NCBI RefSeq assembly: GCF_028553805.1 | Contig: NZ_CP067140.1 | Span: forward strand, 4,016,001-4,080,000 | DNA: 64,000 nucleotides | Source of the DNA: Paracoccus saliphilus | Lineage (GTDB): Bacteria; Pseudomonadota; Alphaproteobacteria; Rhodobacterales; Rhodobacteraceae | Reading direction: 5' to 3' | Part shown: piece by piece, positions 55,260 to 64,000 of the stretch | Layout: every line of letters begins with the position of its first letter | Position numbering within the stretch: the first letter of the stretch is position 1 | The notes under the pieces: model-generated | What the model saw: only the letters and a program-made list of their open reading frames with translations | The model's database searches: none | What the model was told of the DNA's origin: nothing | Made by a program: the position numbers and the translations under genes

Positions 55260-56573
55260 TCAGATACGCCCTTCGCGACGCATCTTCTTGCGATCCCGCG
55301 CCTTGTATAGCGCCATGAAGAGAGGCATGAACCACGGTTTGCCACGATAAAACGGGATAGAGGCTGGCGCCCGAAAATCGAAAGCCGACGGATTGTCCTG
55401 TTCCTTGCCAAGCAGTTTCAACGCCGCCCACCGCCCGATCCACGGTGCCCAAACTACGCCCGAACCACAGAAACCTGTCGCATAGACGATCTCGTCGCGG
55501 GTGAAAATTCGCGGAATCATATCCCGATGCATGGCGACATTACCAAACCATGTATGCGAGATCCGCGTACCCTGCAGTTCGGGAAAAATCTCGAGCAGAT
55601 TCCCGTGCAGATAGGCAACCGGCTTGGACGGATCGTCATTATAGGTGCCGTCGCGCCCGCCGAACAGAATGCGCTTACCATCGGGTGAGGGCCGGAAATA
55701 GAAACCCAAAGTACGCGTATCGCCAAGCATCATCTGGCGCGGCATCAGCCGGGCCATCAGTTCGGTGGACAGCTCTTCAGTGGCGATGATGCGACTGCGC
55801 ACGGGAACCAGACGGCGGCGCAACCACGGGTTGGCTTCGTCGGTATAGCCATTCGTGCAAACCAGAACCTGCCGCGCCCGAACATGTCCGCGGCTTGTTC
55901 GGACGATGAACTCCCGACCATCCCGGTCGATGTTCGTGGCGGCAGTATCCGAGTGGATCACGACCCCCGCGGCCTGTGCCACGCGCAGCAACTCCGAAAT
56001 GAACTTGGCCGGGTGCAGCCCGCCGATATCCATGCGCACCACGCCGCCCCGGAAAAAATCCGTTCCGATATAGTCATGCTGCTCGGCCTGCGGCACGGCA
56101 TAGGCTTCGATTCCCAAATCTCGGCGTAATTTCTCGGCGTTGCGGGACATCTGTTCGTAATCCTGCGGGCCGATTGCCCCTCCGAAACGCCCCGAGAGCT
56201 GAAAATCGCATTCGATGCCCTCTTCTTTCAGGAAGGAGTAAAGATGCTCTCGCGCAAGCTTTCCCTCCCGTTCGATGGCCATGGTGCGGGCTTCACCGAA
56301 TTTGCGTAGTAGGGTCTGGTGGTCGGGGCGGATACTGCCACTGGTGATACCGCCATTTCGTGACGACGCCCCCTCGCCCGGATGCTGGCGGTCGAATACG
56401 GCAACCGAGCGCCCGGCCCGCACCAGCGTCAGCCCGGCGGTCAGCCCGGCGTATCCGGCTCCGACAATGGCGACATCCACGGATTTCTCAATCGGCTTCT
56501 CGGGCAGTGGTTGCGGCGGGGCGGCATCCCACCAGTAGGGTGTGGTCTTCATGCCGTCCGCGGTCAGTGTCAT
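55260..56573 (-). CDS. FAD-dependent amine/amino-acid oxidoreductase (DAO family, PuuB-like)
   Basis: 437 residues. FAD-binding VDVAIVGAGYAGLTAGLTLV near residue 33, then SSRNGGITSGSIRP, GGLHPAKFI, and a late TGFCGSGVVWAPWIGRWAALKLLG segment that closes the FAD site. Family members oxidise secondary or primary amines or D-amino acids. The XRE-cupin regulator lies 16 bp upstream on the same strand, and a peptide-type transporter is divergent, so an imported amine or conjugate is the likely substrate. No signal peptide. Confidence 0.85.
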   Translation of the reverse strand: MTLTADGMKTTPYWWDAAPPQPLPEKPIEKSVDVAIVGAGYAGLTAGLTLVRAGRSVAVFDRQHPGEGASSRNGGITSGSIRPDHQTLLRKFGEARTMAIEREGKLAREHLYSFLKEEGIECDFQLSGRFGGAIGPQDYEQMSRNAEKLRRDLGIEAYAVPQAEQHDYIGTDFFRGGVVRMDIGGLHPAKFISELLRVAQAAGVVIHSDTAATNIDRDGREFIVRTSRGHVRARQVLVCTNGYTDEANPWLRRRLVPVRSRIIATEELSTELMARLMPRQMMLGDTRTLGFYFRPSPDGKRILFGGRDGTYNDDPSKPVAYLHGNLLEIFPELQGTRISHTWFGNVAMHRDMIPRIFTRDEIVYATGFCGSGVVWAPWIGRWAALKLLGKEQDNPSAFDFRAPASIPFYRGKPWFMPLFMALYKARDRKKMRREGRI

Positions 56574-56588
56574 GTCTTTGCCCTCTGC

Positions 56589-57191
56589 TCAAAGATGTCG
56601 GTCGAATTGCACTGCGCCGATGACCCACAGAATGCGGGCGGGCCGATCGCCTTCGTTTCGGAAGCCATGTTCAAGGGCGCTGTCGAAAACGAAACTGTCG
56701 CCCTGCTTGAGCCTTGCCTCGCGTTGATCCACCGACAGGACAAGTTCGCCCTCAAGCACGAGGCCGCCCTTTTCCGCCGGGTAACTCAAAGCCGTATTCC
56801 CGGAACTCGCACCCGGCGCGATCGTGAGGATCATGATCTGCAGATTGTGATTACCGCCCGATGTGAGCAATTCTTTCTGCAATGTGCCTAGGTCGATGAA
56901 CGGTCGATTATCAGCCCGGCGCACGAAAGGCGGCTCTTCGCGGAGATCCGGTTGATCGTCGCTGAACATCGCCTGCATCGAAATGTTCAAGGCGCGTCGG
57001 ATCGCGGTCAATACGCGCATCGAAGGGTTGGCCAAATCCCGTTCGATCTGGCTGATCATCCCGACCGAAACGCCCGATCTCCGGGCAAGCTCCTGAATCG
57101 AGATTCCCTGCTGTTTGCGCAGATGCCGAAAGGTGGCGCCGACAGGCCGCGAAGAGCCGCTTTCGGCATCACCTGTTTCATCCTGGGTCAT
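56589..57191 (-). CDS. XRE-family regulator with C-terminal cupin (PuuR-like)
   Basis: 200 residues from ATG 57191. HTH at about residues 20-75: FRHLRKQQGISIQELARRSG then VSVGMISQIERDLANPSMRV. The cupin half (ILTIAPGASSGNTALSYPAE, VLEGELVLSVDQREARLKQGD, then FDSALEHGF with a histidine) senses a small ligand. Proteins of this build repress amine or amino-acid catabolic genes. The gene is first of a two-gene unit with the oxidoreductase; the palindrome at 57346-57363 lies between it and the divergent transporter. Confidence 0.88.
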   Translation of the reverse strand: MTQDETGDAESGSSRPVGATFRHLRKQQGISIQELARRSGVSVGMISQIERDLANPSMRVLTAIRRALNISMQAMFSDDQPDLREEPPFVRRADNRPFIDLGTLQKELLTSGGNHNLQIMILTIAPGASSGNTALSYPAEKGGLVLEGELVLSVDQREARLKQGDSFVFDSALEHGFRNEGDRPARILWVIGAVQFDRHL

Positions 57192-57345
57192 GAGGCACCC
57201 GCTTTTAATATCCCTGACAGCCGGGCTCCCACTCGAAAGCTGTGTCGAATACCCGGCAACGCGTTCAATGATGAAAATATTCTTCCAAATCTTCAATGAC
57301 AATACTGAAATCTGCAAGAAAAATCTGATTGCTTGCCATTTTTTT

Positions 57346-57363
57346 CAATATAACCTTATATTG
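57346..57363. promoter_or_regulatory. Perfect 18-bp palindromic operator candidate
   Basis: CAATATAACCTTATATTG is a perfect inverted repeat with 8-bp arms and a CC centre, in a strikingly AT-rich 207-bp gap between the XRE-cupin start and the transporter ATPase start. It is 36 bp before the GTG of the ATPase gene. Binding by the adjacent regulator is inferred from position. Confidence 0.65.
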
Positions 57364-57398
57364 ATTTCAATAATGAATATCAGCCAAGGGGGGACTGA

Positions 57399-59066
57399 GT
57401 GCGGCCTGAACCTGATACCGCCGGCGAGCGCCCGCGATCCGAACCGGTGCTGACCGTACGTAACCTTACCGTGGAGCTCCCGACAGGGATGGAGCGCAGA
57501 TATGCGGTGAAGGACGTGTCCTTCGACCTGCCGCGCGGCAAGGTGCTCTGCGTCATCGGCGAGTCGGGCTCGGGGAAATCGGTGACGGCAAATACCATCA
57601 TGGGATTGCTGCCGAACGTGATCCGGGTGACGTCTGGTGAAATTCGGTTCCAGGGCGACGATCTTCTGAAACTCGACAAGGATTCCCTGCGCGACCTTCG
57701 TGGGCGGGCGATCTCGATGATTTTCCAGGACCCGTTATCGGCCTTGAACCCACTCATGACGGTTGGCGACCAGATCTCCGAAGCCATGGCGGCGCATGGC
57801 GCGGGAACCCGGCAATCGCAGACGGATCGGGCGCTTGAACTGCTGGAGGAAGTGGGCCTGCCGGATCCGGCGCTGATGCTGCATCAATATCCCTTCCGGC
57901 TGTCGGGCGGGCAGCGGCAGCGGGTGATGATCGCCATGGCTCTCGCGCTCGAACCCGATATCCTGATCGCCGACGAACCGACCACCGCGTTGGACGTGAC
58001 GACGCAGGCGCAAATTCTCGAGCTGATTCTGGATATACAGAAGCGCAAGGGAATGAGCGTCATGTTCATCACCCATGATTTCGGTGTGGTGGCCGAGATC
58101 GCGGACCAGGTCATCGTCATGGAAAAAGGGGAGATCGTCGAGCAGGCCCCAGCAAACGAGATTTTCACCGCGCCCAGGCATGAATATACCAAGCGCCTGA
58201 TCGCGGCCGTCCCAGAATTGATCGGGGAAGGCCAACCCGACAGGCCCGCCGCCGTATCCGGTCAGGACGACACCGTCATATCGGTTGAAAACCTCAACAA
58301 GACCTATACCAGCGGCAGCGGATGGCTGGGACGCAAGCGGGTCGTCAGTGCCGTGACCGATGCCAGCTTTACACTGAAGCGCGGGCAGACCCTCGGTCTT
58401 GTCGGCGAAAGCGGTTCGGGCAAGACCTCGCTCGGCCGGCTTCTGATCAAGCTGCTGGAAAGTGACAGCGGCAGGATCGTCTATCGCGGCACCGATATCG
58501 CCCCGATGTCCGAGCGCGAGTTCAGGCCCTTGCGTCCGAAGATCCAGATGATCTTTCAGGATCCGTTCGCCTCGCTCAATCCGCGCTCGACAATCGGGCA
58601 TATCATCACCGTCGGACCAATCGCGCAGGGGATGAAACGGTCGGAAGCTCGCACAAAGGCGCTTCGCATCCTGAATCAGGTCGGGTTGGATGCAGGAGCC
58701 TATGGCCGCTATCCGCACGAATTTTCCGGCGGGCAGCGCCAGCGTGTCGGAATCGCGCGCGCGTTGATGTTCGATCCCGAGGTTCTGGTCGCGGATGAGG
58801 CCGTGTCCGCACTGGACGTTTCGATTCAGGCGCAGATCCTGCAACTGCTGGACGAAATTCAGCGCGAGACACAGGTCAGTATGGTCTTCATTACGCATGA
58901 CCTGCGGATTGCCAGCCAGATTTGCGATCATATCCTGGTGATGCAAAGCGGCAAGATCGTCGAGGCGGGGCCGCCATCGCGTATCTTTCACCAACCCCGG
59001 CATGAATATACCCGGCAGCTTGTCGCGGCCATTCCCGGCACGGGACGCGCTGACCAAACCGCATAG
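57399..59066 (+). CDS. Fused double ABC ATPase (DppD-DppF fusion, GsiA-like)
   Basis: 555 residues, GTG start preceded by aagggggg. Two complete nucleotide-binding domains are fused. First domain: Walker A GESGSGKS near 51, signature [15 protein letters not shown], Walker [14 protein letters not shown]-loop FITHD. Second domain after about residue 290: Walker [10 protein letters not shown], signature [15 protein letters not shown], Walker [14 protein letters not shown]-loop FITHD. It replaces the two separate ATPases of the other peptide-type operons here and begins the operon. Confidence 0.92.
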   Translation: MRPEPDTAGERPRSEPVLTVRNLTVELPTGMERRYAVKDVSFDLPRGKVLCVIGESGSGKSVTANTIMGLLPNVIRVTSGEIRFQGDDLLKLDKDSLRDLRGRAISMIFQDPLSALNPLMTVGDQISEAMAAHGAGTRQSQTDRALELLEEVGLPDPALMLHQYPFRLSGGQRQRVMIAMALALEPDILIADEPTTALDVTTQAQILELILDIQKRKGMSVMFITHDFGVVAEIADQVIVMEKGEIVEQAPANEIFTAPRHEYTKRLIAAVPELIGEGQPDRPAAVSGQDDTVISVENLNKTYTSGSGWLGRKRVVSAVTDASFTLKRGQTLGLVGESGSGKTSLGRLLIKLLESDSGRIVYRGTDIAPMSEREFRPLRPKIQMIFQDPFASLNPRSTIGHIITVGPIAQGMKRSEARTKALRILNQVGLDAGAYGRYPHEFSGGQRQRVGIARALMFDPEVLVADEAVSALDVSIQAQILQLLDEIQRETQVSMVFITHDLRIASQICDHILVMQSGKIVEAGPPSRIFHQPRHEYTRQLVAAIPGTGRADQTA

Positions 59067-59096
59067 CAACAGAAACGAATTGGGAGTATAATCAAG

Positions 59097-60749
59097 ATGA
59101 CATCCAGCAGGATCACCCGCCGCGGCACGATGCAGATGATGGGGCTGGCCGGCACCGCCGGGCTCTTCGCCCCGAACCTGTTCGTCAGCACGGCACTGGC
59201 CGCGCAACCCGACTCCCCCACGGGCCAGATCATCGTCGGCTTTTCTCAGGAGCCCACGGTGTTCAACCCGCTCATGCCCCGGATCGAGGTGGATGACGGC
59301 GTGCAGCTTTCGCTATTCGACGCGCTGTTCCGGATCAGCCCCGAGGGCGAATTCATCCCCGCGCTTGCCGCCGAAGTTCCGACCGTCGAAAATGGCGGCC
59401 TGTCCGAAGATGGCCTGGAATGGCGCATCAAACTGCGCGATGACGTGAAATGGCATGACGGCGAACCCTTTACTGCCGAGGATGTTAAATTCACGCTCGA
59501 TCTGGTGGTGGATCCCGAGTTCCGCAGTTGGCGCACCACCGGGCATGATCTGGTCCGTGACCTGACGGTCGTCTCGCCGACCGAAATCACCTGGCGCATG
59601 GAAGAGCCCTTTGCCCCCTATATGGCCATCCTCGTGGAAACGATGATGGTACCCAAGCATATCCTCGGCCCCGAAGAGGATCGCAACAACGCACCTTTCA
59701 ACCAGGCTCCTGTCGGCACAGGCGCATTCAAATGGGGCAGCCGGACGGCGGGAGACCATCTGGAGTTGGTCGCCAACCCCGATTACTTTGGCGAAGGCCC
59801 GTATATCGAGCGGTTGATCTACAAGTACATTCCGGATCTGACGGTGCTCTATACCCAGTTCAAAAGTGGCGATATCGACATCGCGGGGTCCCAATACATC
59901 ACTCCGGATAATTACGAAGAGGCGAAATCGCTGCCCGGAAAAGTGGTGGAGGTCGTTCCCTCACCGACCGTGGAATCCCTGTTCCTCAACATGGAGCGGC
60001 CACAGTTCAAGGATAAGGCGGTGCGCGAGGCGCTTTACGCGGCACTGGACAAACAGGCGATCATCGACGCGCTTTATTACGGCCTGCCGACTCCGACCGA
60101 AAGCTATCTGCCGCAGCAGTCCTTTTTCTACAATCCCGACCTTCCCAAGCATGAATTTAATATCGAGAGGGCCAACCAGATCCTCGACGATGCAGGCTGG
60201 GCCCCGGGTGCGGGTGGAATCCGGGAAAAGGACGGGGTTCGGCTGTCTTTCTCCAACTCGACCACCTCGGGCAACCATCTACGGGAGCAGGCTCAGCAAT
60301 TCATGCAGCAGACCTTCGCCGAGATCGGTGTCGAGATGACCATCTCGAACAAGCCGCCTGCGGTGATGTGGGGGGATTACTGGACAAATTCGGAATTCGA
60401 CACGGTCATCGTGGGGATCGTCTTCACCACCGGGGCGGATGCCGATGTGACGGTGCGTTTCCATTCCGGTGCCATACCGGCGCAGGACGGTGCCGGATCG
60501 AATACCGGCCAGTACCAGAACGAAGAGGTCGACAAGCTGCTGGAACAGGGCACAAGCACTTTCGTGCCCGAAGAGCGCAAGGAGATCTATCACCAGTTGC
60601 AGGAGATCGTTCGCGACGACCTGCCCCTGCTGCCGATGTTCCAATATGCCACCGTCCGCGGCCATAAAGAGGGCATCAAGGGCATCGTGCCGAATATCAA
60701 TACCCGCATCGATACCTGGCATGCGGCGGCCTATTACTGGGATAGCTGA
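59097..60749 (+). CDS. ABC transporter substrate-binding protein (SBP_bac_5), Tat signal
   Basis: 550 residues. Twin-arginine leader MTSSRITRRGTMQMMGLAG, cleavage near ALAAQPDS. Family 5 marks: QEPTVFNPLMPRIEVDDGVQ, LRDDVKWHDGEPFTAEDVKF, TGAFKWGSRTAGDHLELV, VREALYAALDKQAIIDALYY. It binds the ligand imported by the two following permeases and is followed by a stem-loop. Confidence 0.9.
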   Translation: MTSSRITRRGTMQMMGLAGTAGLFAPNLFVSTALAAQPDSPTGQIIVGFSQEPTVFNPLMPRIEVDDGVQLSLFDALFRISPEGEFIPALAAEVPTVENGGLSEDGLEWRIKLRDDVKWHDGEPFTAEDVKFTLDLVVDPEFRSWRTTGHDLVRDLTVVSPTEITWRMEEPFAPYMAILVETMMVPKHILGPEEDRNNAPFNQAPVGTGAFKWGSRTAGDHLELVANPDYFGEGPYIERLIYKYIPDLTVLYTQFKSGDIDIAGSQYITPDNYEEAKSLPGKVVEVVPSPTVESLFLNMERPQFKDKAVREALYAALDKQAIIDALYYGLPTPTESYLPQQSFFYNPDLPKHEFNIERANQILDDAGWAPGAGGIREKDGVRLSFSNSTTSGNHLREQAQQFMQQTFAEIGVEMTISNKPPAVMWGDYWTNSEFDTVIVGIVFTTGADADVTVRFHSGAIPAQDGAGSNTGQYQNEEVDKLLEQGTSTFVPEERKEIYHQLQEIVRDDLPLLPMFQYATVRGHKEGIKGIVPNINTRIDTWHAAAYYWDS

Positions 60750-60768
60750 CGCTTTTCCAGGCATCCAT

Positions 60769-60797
60769 GTCCGGCCTCTGTCCTACTGGGGCCGGAC
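60769..60797 (+). terminator. Intercistronic stem-loop after the binding-protein gene
   Basis: GTCCGGCC pairs with GGCCGGAC across a 13-nt loop, 20 nt after the stop and 41 nt before the permease. No T run; a partial terminator or mRNA-stabilising structure is likely. Confidence 0.6.
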
Positions 60798-60837
60798 CTC
60801 CCATCGTCAACCAAATGACCGGCACACAGGATAACCG

Positions 60838-61788
60838 ATGGCCAGATATCTTTTGAAACGCCTTGGTCAAAGCATTGTCTTGCTGATCATCGTCTCGATG
60901 ATCGGGTTCTTCATGCTGCACCTGACCCCCGGCGGGCCGCTGTCGCAATATGCGCTGACACCGGGCATGACGCAGGAGACAATCGACCGTATCGCCGAGC
61001 AGATGGGGCTGAACCGGCCCCTGCCCGTTCAGTATCTCGATTGGGTCTGGCGGCTGGTTCAGGGCGATTGGGGGGAATCCTATCGCGACAATCAGCCCGT
61101 GCTTTCCGTGATCGGCCGCCATCTTTTCGCGACGCTTCTTTTGATGGGCAGTTCGACCGCGATTTCCATCGGCATCGGTACCTGGATCGGCATTCGCGGC
61201 GCCACGCACCGTTATTCAGCTTTCGATTATGTCGCCACGGTGGGCGCGATGGTGGCGCTTTCGATCCCGACATTCTGGTTCGGGCTGGTCGGCATCTATA
61301 TTTTTTCGCTCGAACTCGGCTGGCTGCCCGCCGGGAACATGTACGAGATCGGCAACGGCTCGTTCCTTGACTACCTGCATCACCTGATCCTGCCCAGCGT
61401 CGTTCTGGCCCTCGTGAATATCGCGATCTGGAGCCGCTACATGCGTAGTGCGACGCTGGATGTCATCAATCAGGATTTCGTCAAGACCGCGCGCGCCAAG
61501 GGCGTCAGCGAGCGCCGGGTGTTGATGAAGCATGTGGTTGGAAACGCCTTGTTGCCGATGATCACGCTGGCTGGCATGCAATTGCCCAACCTGCTCAGCG
61601 GCGCGCTGGTGACCGAAACCGTCTTTACCTGGCCCGGCATGGGCAGGCTGTTCCTCGATAGCCTGGGATATAACGATTACCCGGTGGTCATGGGGCTGCT
61701 GATGTTTTCGGCCATCCTCGTTCTTCTGGGCAACCTGATCGCCGACCTGATCTCGGCCGCCATCGACCCCCGCATTCGCCTGAGTTGA
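60838..61788 (+). CDS. ABC transporter permease (DppB type)
   Basis: 316 residues. Starts MARYLLKRLGQSIVLLIIVS, EAA loop INQDFVKTARAKGVSERRVL, and VTETVFTWPGMGRLFLDSLG. Channel half of the third transporter. Confidence 0.92.
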   Translation: MARYLLKRLGQSIVLLIIVSMIGFFMLHLTPGGPLSQYALTPGMTQETIDRIAEQMGLNRPLPVQYLDWVWRLVQGDWGESYRDNQPVLSVIGRHLFATLLLMGSSTAISIGIGTWIGIRGATHRYSAFDYVATVGAMVALSIPTFWFGLVGIYIFSLELGWLPAGNMYEIGNGSFLDYLHHLILPSVVLALVNIAIWSRYMRSATLDVINQDFVKTARAKGVSERRVLMKHVVGNALLPMITLAGMQLPNLLSGALVTETVFTWPGMGRLFLDSLGYNDYPVVMGLLMFSAILVLLGNLIADLISAAIDPRIRLS

Positions 61789-61803
61789 CCAGAGGGAAGC
61801 AAG

Positions 61804-62682
61804 ATGACCGAAACGACGCTCGACACCCCCTCGCATCGCTGGTGGAACAGCCGCGCCCTGTCGCGTTTCATGCGGCACCGGCTCGCGATCATTGGCACGG
61901 CGATGTTGCTGTTGCTCACACTGGCCTGCTTCGTCGGCCCGCATCTGCTCGCCTATGACGAGCTGTTCATAGACTTGCGGGCGCGGTTCTCGCCCCCCCT
62001 GACCGGCGATCATTACCTGGGCACCGATCCGATGGGGCGCGACATCACGGCGCGGCTGCTGGTTGCGGGCCAGACTTCGCTGCTGGTCGGCTTTTTCGCC
62101 ATGATCCTCTCGACCCTGATCGGCACGGTCATAGGGGTTGTCGCCGGTTATTACGGCGGCAGGGTGAACGCGGCATTGATGCGCTTTGTCGATGCCTTCC
62201 TGGCCTTCCCCTCGATCTTCCTTCTGCTGGCGCTTGCGGCCTTCATCAATCCGAGTCCGGTCATGATCACCGTCATCATCGCCGTCACAAGCTGGATGGA
62301 GATTGCCCGCATCGTCGAGGCCGAAGTCAAATCCCTGCGCGAGAGGGATTTCGTCATGGCGGGCAGGATGCTGGGGCTCAGCAATACCCATATCATGTTC
62401 CGCGAATTGCTGCCCAACATGGTCGGGCCGATCATCGTCGCGGCAACCCTGACCGTCGCGCGCGCGATCCTGCTCGAGGCCTATATCAGCTTTCTGGGCT
62501 ATGGCATTCAGCCTCCACTGCCCAGCTGGGGCAACATGCTGAACGGAGCGCAGCAATATCTGGACTCCGCCCCATGGCTTGCGATCGTCCCGGGGATCAC
62601 GATCACCATTGCCGTGACCAGCTTCAATTTCATCGGCGACGGATTGCGCGACGCGTTCGACGTGCGTTCCGAGCCGACCTGA
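61804..62682 (+). CDS. ABC transporter permease (DppC type)
   Basis: 292 residues. GTDPMGRDITARLLVAGQTS, EAA loop RDFVMAGRMLGLSNTHIMFR, EAYISFLGYGIQPPLPSWGN. Starts 15 bp after the DppB-type gene. Second channel half. Confidence 0.92.
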   Translation: MTETTLDTPSHRWWNSRALSRFMRHRLAIIGTAMLLLLTLACFVGPHLLAYDELFIDLRARFSPPLTGDHYLGTDPMGRDITARLLVAGQTSLLVGFFAMILSTLIGTVIGVVAGYYGGRVNAALMRFVDAFLAFPSIFLLLALAAFINPSPVMITVIIAVTSWMEIARIVEAEVKSLRERDFVMAGRMLGLSNTHIMFRELLPNMVGPIIVAATLTVARAILLEAYISFLGYGIQPPLPSWGNMLNGAQQYLDSAPWLAIVPGITITIAVTSFNFIGDGLRDAFDVRSEPT

Positions 62683-62695
62683 CGATGAGGGCGCG

Positions 62696-63625
62696 ATGAC
62701 TTTCCTTGCCAATATGGATCGTGAACGGGGCGAATTCCTGCAAGCCCGCTTCAAGGAGGTTTTGCCCGACATTCAGGTTGTTCTGGGCGACGAACCTTAT
62801 GACAAATCCTCCATCCGCTACATGCTCACCTGGATGGTGCCTGAAGATATCGCCACGGCTTATCCAAATTTGCAGGCCGTTTTTTCGCTTGGTGCCGGTG
62901 TGGATCAGTTCACCGAGGCGGGCTTGCCCCCGTATGCAAGCCTGGTGCGGATCATCGATGACGACCTGACCTCGATGATGCAGGAATATGTAACCATGAC
63001 GGTTCTGGCCCTGCATCGGGATCTGCCCGGCTATATCGACCAGCAGGCGCGGCACGTCTGGCAAAAGATTTCTGTCCCGCCACCTGCCCGAAATAGACGC
63101 ATAGGTATGATGGGGCTGGGCGAATTGGGACAAGGTGCATTACGCGCCCTCGCTCCTTTCGGTTTCCCGCTCTCAGGCTGGTCGCGAAACCCCAAGCGGA
63201 TCGAGGGCGTCACCACGTTTCACGGGCCTGAAGGACTGGAACCGTTTCTCGATCAGACCGACATACTCGTCTGCCTGTTGCCGCTGACCGACGAAACGCG
63301 CGGTATCCTAAATCGCAATCTTTTCGAACGGCTTCCACCCGATGCCGCCCTTGTTCATGTCGGGCGCGGACAACAACTGGATCATCAGGCGCTGATCGGC
63401 GCACTCGATGCAGGCAGGCTGCGCGCCGCCGTCATCGACGTGACAGAGCCCGAGCCGCTTCCCTCCGGGCACCCGTTCTGGAGCGATCCCCGGATCATTC
63501 TGACACCACATATCGGTTGCATCACCCGGATAGAGGCCTTTATCGACAACATCGCCGATAATGTCCGCCGCCACTGCGAGGGCAAGGCGCTGCGGGGTGT
63601 GGTCGATTTACGACGTGGATATTAG
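62696..63625 (+). CDS. D-2-hydroxyacid dehydrogenase, GhrA-like (glyoxylate/hydroxypyruvate reductase)
   Basis: 309 residues from ATG 62696. NAD(P)-binding MMGLGELGQGALRALAPFGF, then SGWSRNPKRIEGVTTFHG, a hydroxyacid-binding LVHVGRGQQLDHQALIGALD, and catalytic Arg/Glu/His region ending LTPHIGCITR. The loop LLPLTDETRGILN is typical. It ends the operon and would reduce a 2-oxo acid released from the imported compound (inference). Confidence 0.9.
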   Translation: MTFLANMDRERGEFLQARFKEVLPDIQVVLGDEPYDKSSIRYMLTWMVPEDIATAYPNLQAVFSLGAGVDQFTEAGLPPYASLVRIIDDDLTSMMQEYVTMTVLALHRDLPGYIDQQARHVWQKISVPPPARNRRIGMMGLGELGQGALRALAPFGFPLSGWSRNPKRIEGVTTFHGPEGLEPFLDQTDILVCLLPLTDETRGILNRNLFERLPPDAALVHVGRGQQLDHQALIGALDAGRLRAAVIDVTEPEPLPSGHPFWSDPRIILTPHIGCITRIEAFIDNIADNVRRHCEGKALRGVVDLRRGY

Positions 63626-63747
63626 TGACGCATCTGACACCCAATCCATCCCGCACGACTTCAGTTCTCGTCGATCTCGCCAATCCAAGCATCTTCCCTG
63701 CAATCACCTCGAATTGCGGATGCAAGTGCAGGCGATGCAACAGGTGG

Positions 63748-64000
63748 TCACATCGTGTCTATTTTTGGCGGCAGAGGAAATAGCTTCACGAAATCCTCAG
63801 CCAAGCTATGGCTTCCTTCCAGCAGCAGATCACCAGAGGCTTGTGCATCACTGATCGGACGACCGCCATAGACGACCGAAGCGATCGCCATGGGGGATCC
63901 GCTGAATATCAAATCGACATCCTCAGGCTCGTCCCGGCGAATGGCGATCTCGTTGCGGTTGGCGTGCGCGATGAATCCCTCTTCCCCCATACGGAAACCG
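63748..64000 (-). CDS. SCP2-domain protein, N-terminus beyond window
   Basis: The visible C-terminal 83 residues read GFRMGEEGFIAHANRNEIAI, a sterol-carrier-like block, then GGRPISDAQASGDLLLEG and SLAEDFVKLFPLPPK. This resembles the SCP2 tail that follows a winged-helix (HxlR-type) DNA-binding domain in some regulators. The N-terminus lies to the right of the window, so that identification is tentative. Confidence 0.55.
   Translation of the reverse strand, partial: GFRMGEEGFIAHANRNEIAIRRDEPEDVDLIFSGSPMAIASVVYGGRPISDAQASGDLLLEGSHSLAEDFVKLFPLPPKIDTM

Noticed and set aside
61216..62772. 518-residue antisense frame over the third transporter's permeases
   Set aside because: His/Gln/Asp-rich shadow translation of two well-supported permease genes.
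21300..64000. CRISPR array
   Set aside because: No regularly spaced direct repeats were seen; the repeats at 25.5 kb are too irregular and short.

Overview
The window looks like accessory DNA from an alphaproteobacterium, most likely a Rhodobacterales (Paracoccus-like) species. The basis is high-GC coding with few AT-rich gaps, the IS701/IS3/IS5/IS6 types present, and the dominance of solute-uptake ABC operons typical of chromids and megaplasmids in that group. No rRNA, origin or core housekeeping cluster is visible, so the replicon type is inference.

Layout. 1-4.1 kb: a partial HTH gene, a small SH3 lipoprotein, a GST-like protein, a degenerate stretch with an IS5 transposase scrap, and a sugar isomerase-like TIM barrel. 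4.3-11.4 kb: an operon of peptide-type ABC transporter (binding protein, two ATPases, two permeases), glycerophosphodiesterase-like enzyme and HAD phosphatase, an order recalling agrocinopine (sugar phosphodiester opine) catabolism. 11.9-15.2 kb: a formamidase pseudogene cut by a broken IS3 element, then an intact IS701-type element. 15.3-21.5 kb: a complete ferric-siderophore uptake operon with a TonB-dependent receptor. 21.7-24.3 kb: a small phage-derived island against a tRNA-Arg(CCT) gene, with six very tightly overlapping small genes including a SLOG/DUF2493 protein. 24.4-27.3 kb: an orphan LacI-type regulator, an operator-like repeat region, a secreted protein and a DUF899 protein.

27.6-32.5 kb: oxalate degradation (oxc, frc) with an unusual P-loop kinase-like protein. 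33.4-42.6 kb: a sugar-acid locus, divergent around a GntR regulator: binding protein-dependent sugar ABC transporter, SMP-30 lactonase, SDR dehydrogenase on one side; an enolase-superfamily dehydratase and two uncharacterised proteins on the other. 42.7-43.3 kb: a decayed siderophore-type ATPase. 43.3-51.4 kb: a LysR regulator divergent from a second peptide-type ABC operon ending in an AbgB-like M20 amidohydrolase. 51.7-55.2 kb: an IS nest (disrupted IS5, second near-identical IS701 copy, dead IS6). 55.3-63.6 kb: an FAD oxidoreductase and XRE-cupin regulator divergent from a third peptide-type ABC operon with a fused double ATPase and a GhrA-like 2-hydroxyacid dehydrogenase. The window ends in a partial SCP2-domain gene.

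The most unusual signals are: short (about 36-44 nt) extra segments inside both the IS3 and IS5 transposase genes, several hairpin-forming and several at catalytic motifs; an acc-like diesterase/phosphatase transporter operon; the P-loop protein tied to oxalate genes; the overlapping mini-gene chain beside tRNA-Arg; an 18-bp palindrome likely bound by the XRE-cupin regulator; and inverted IS701 copies able to invert 37 kb.
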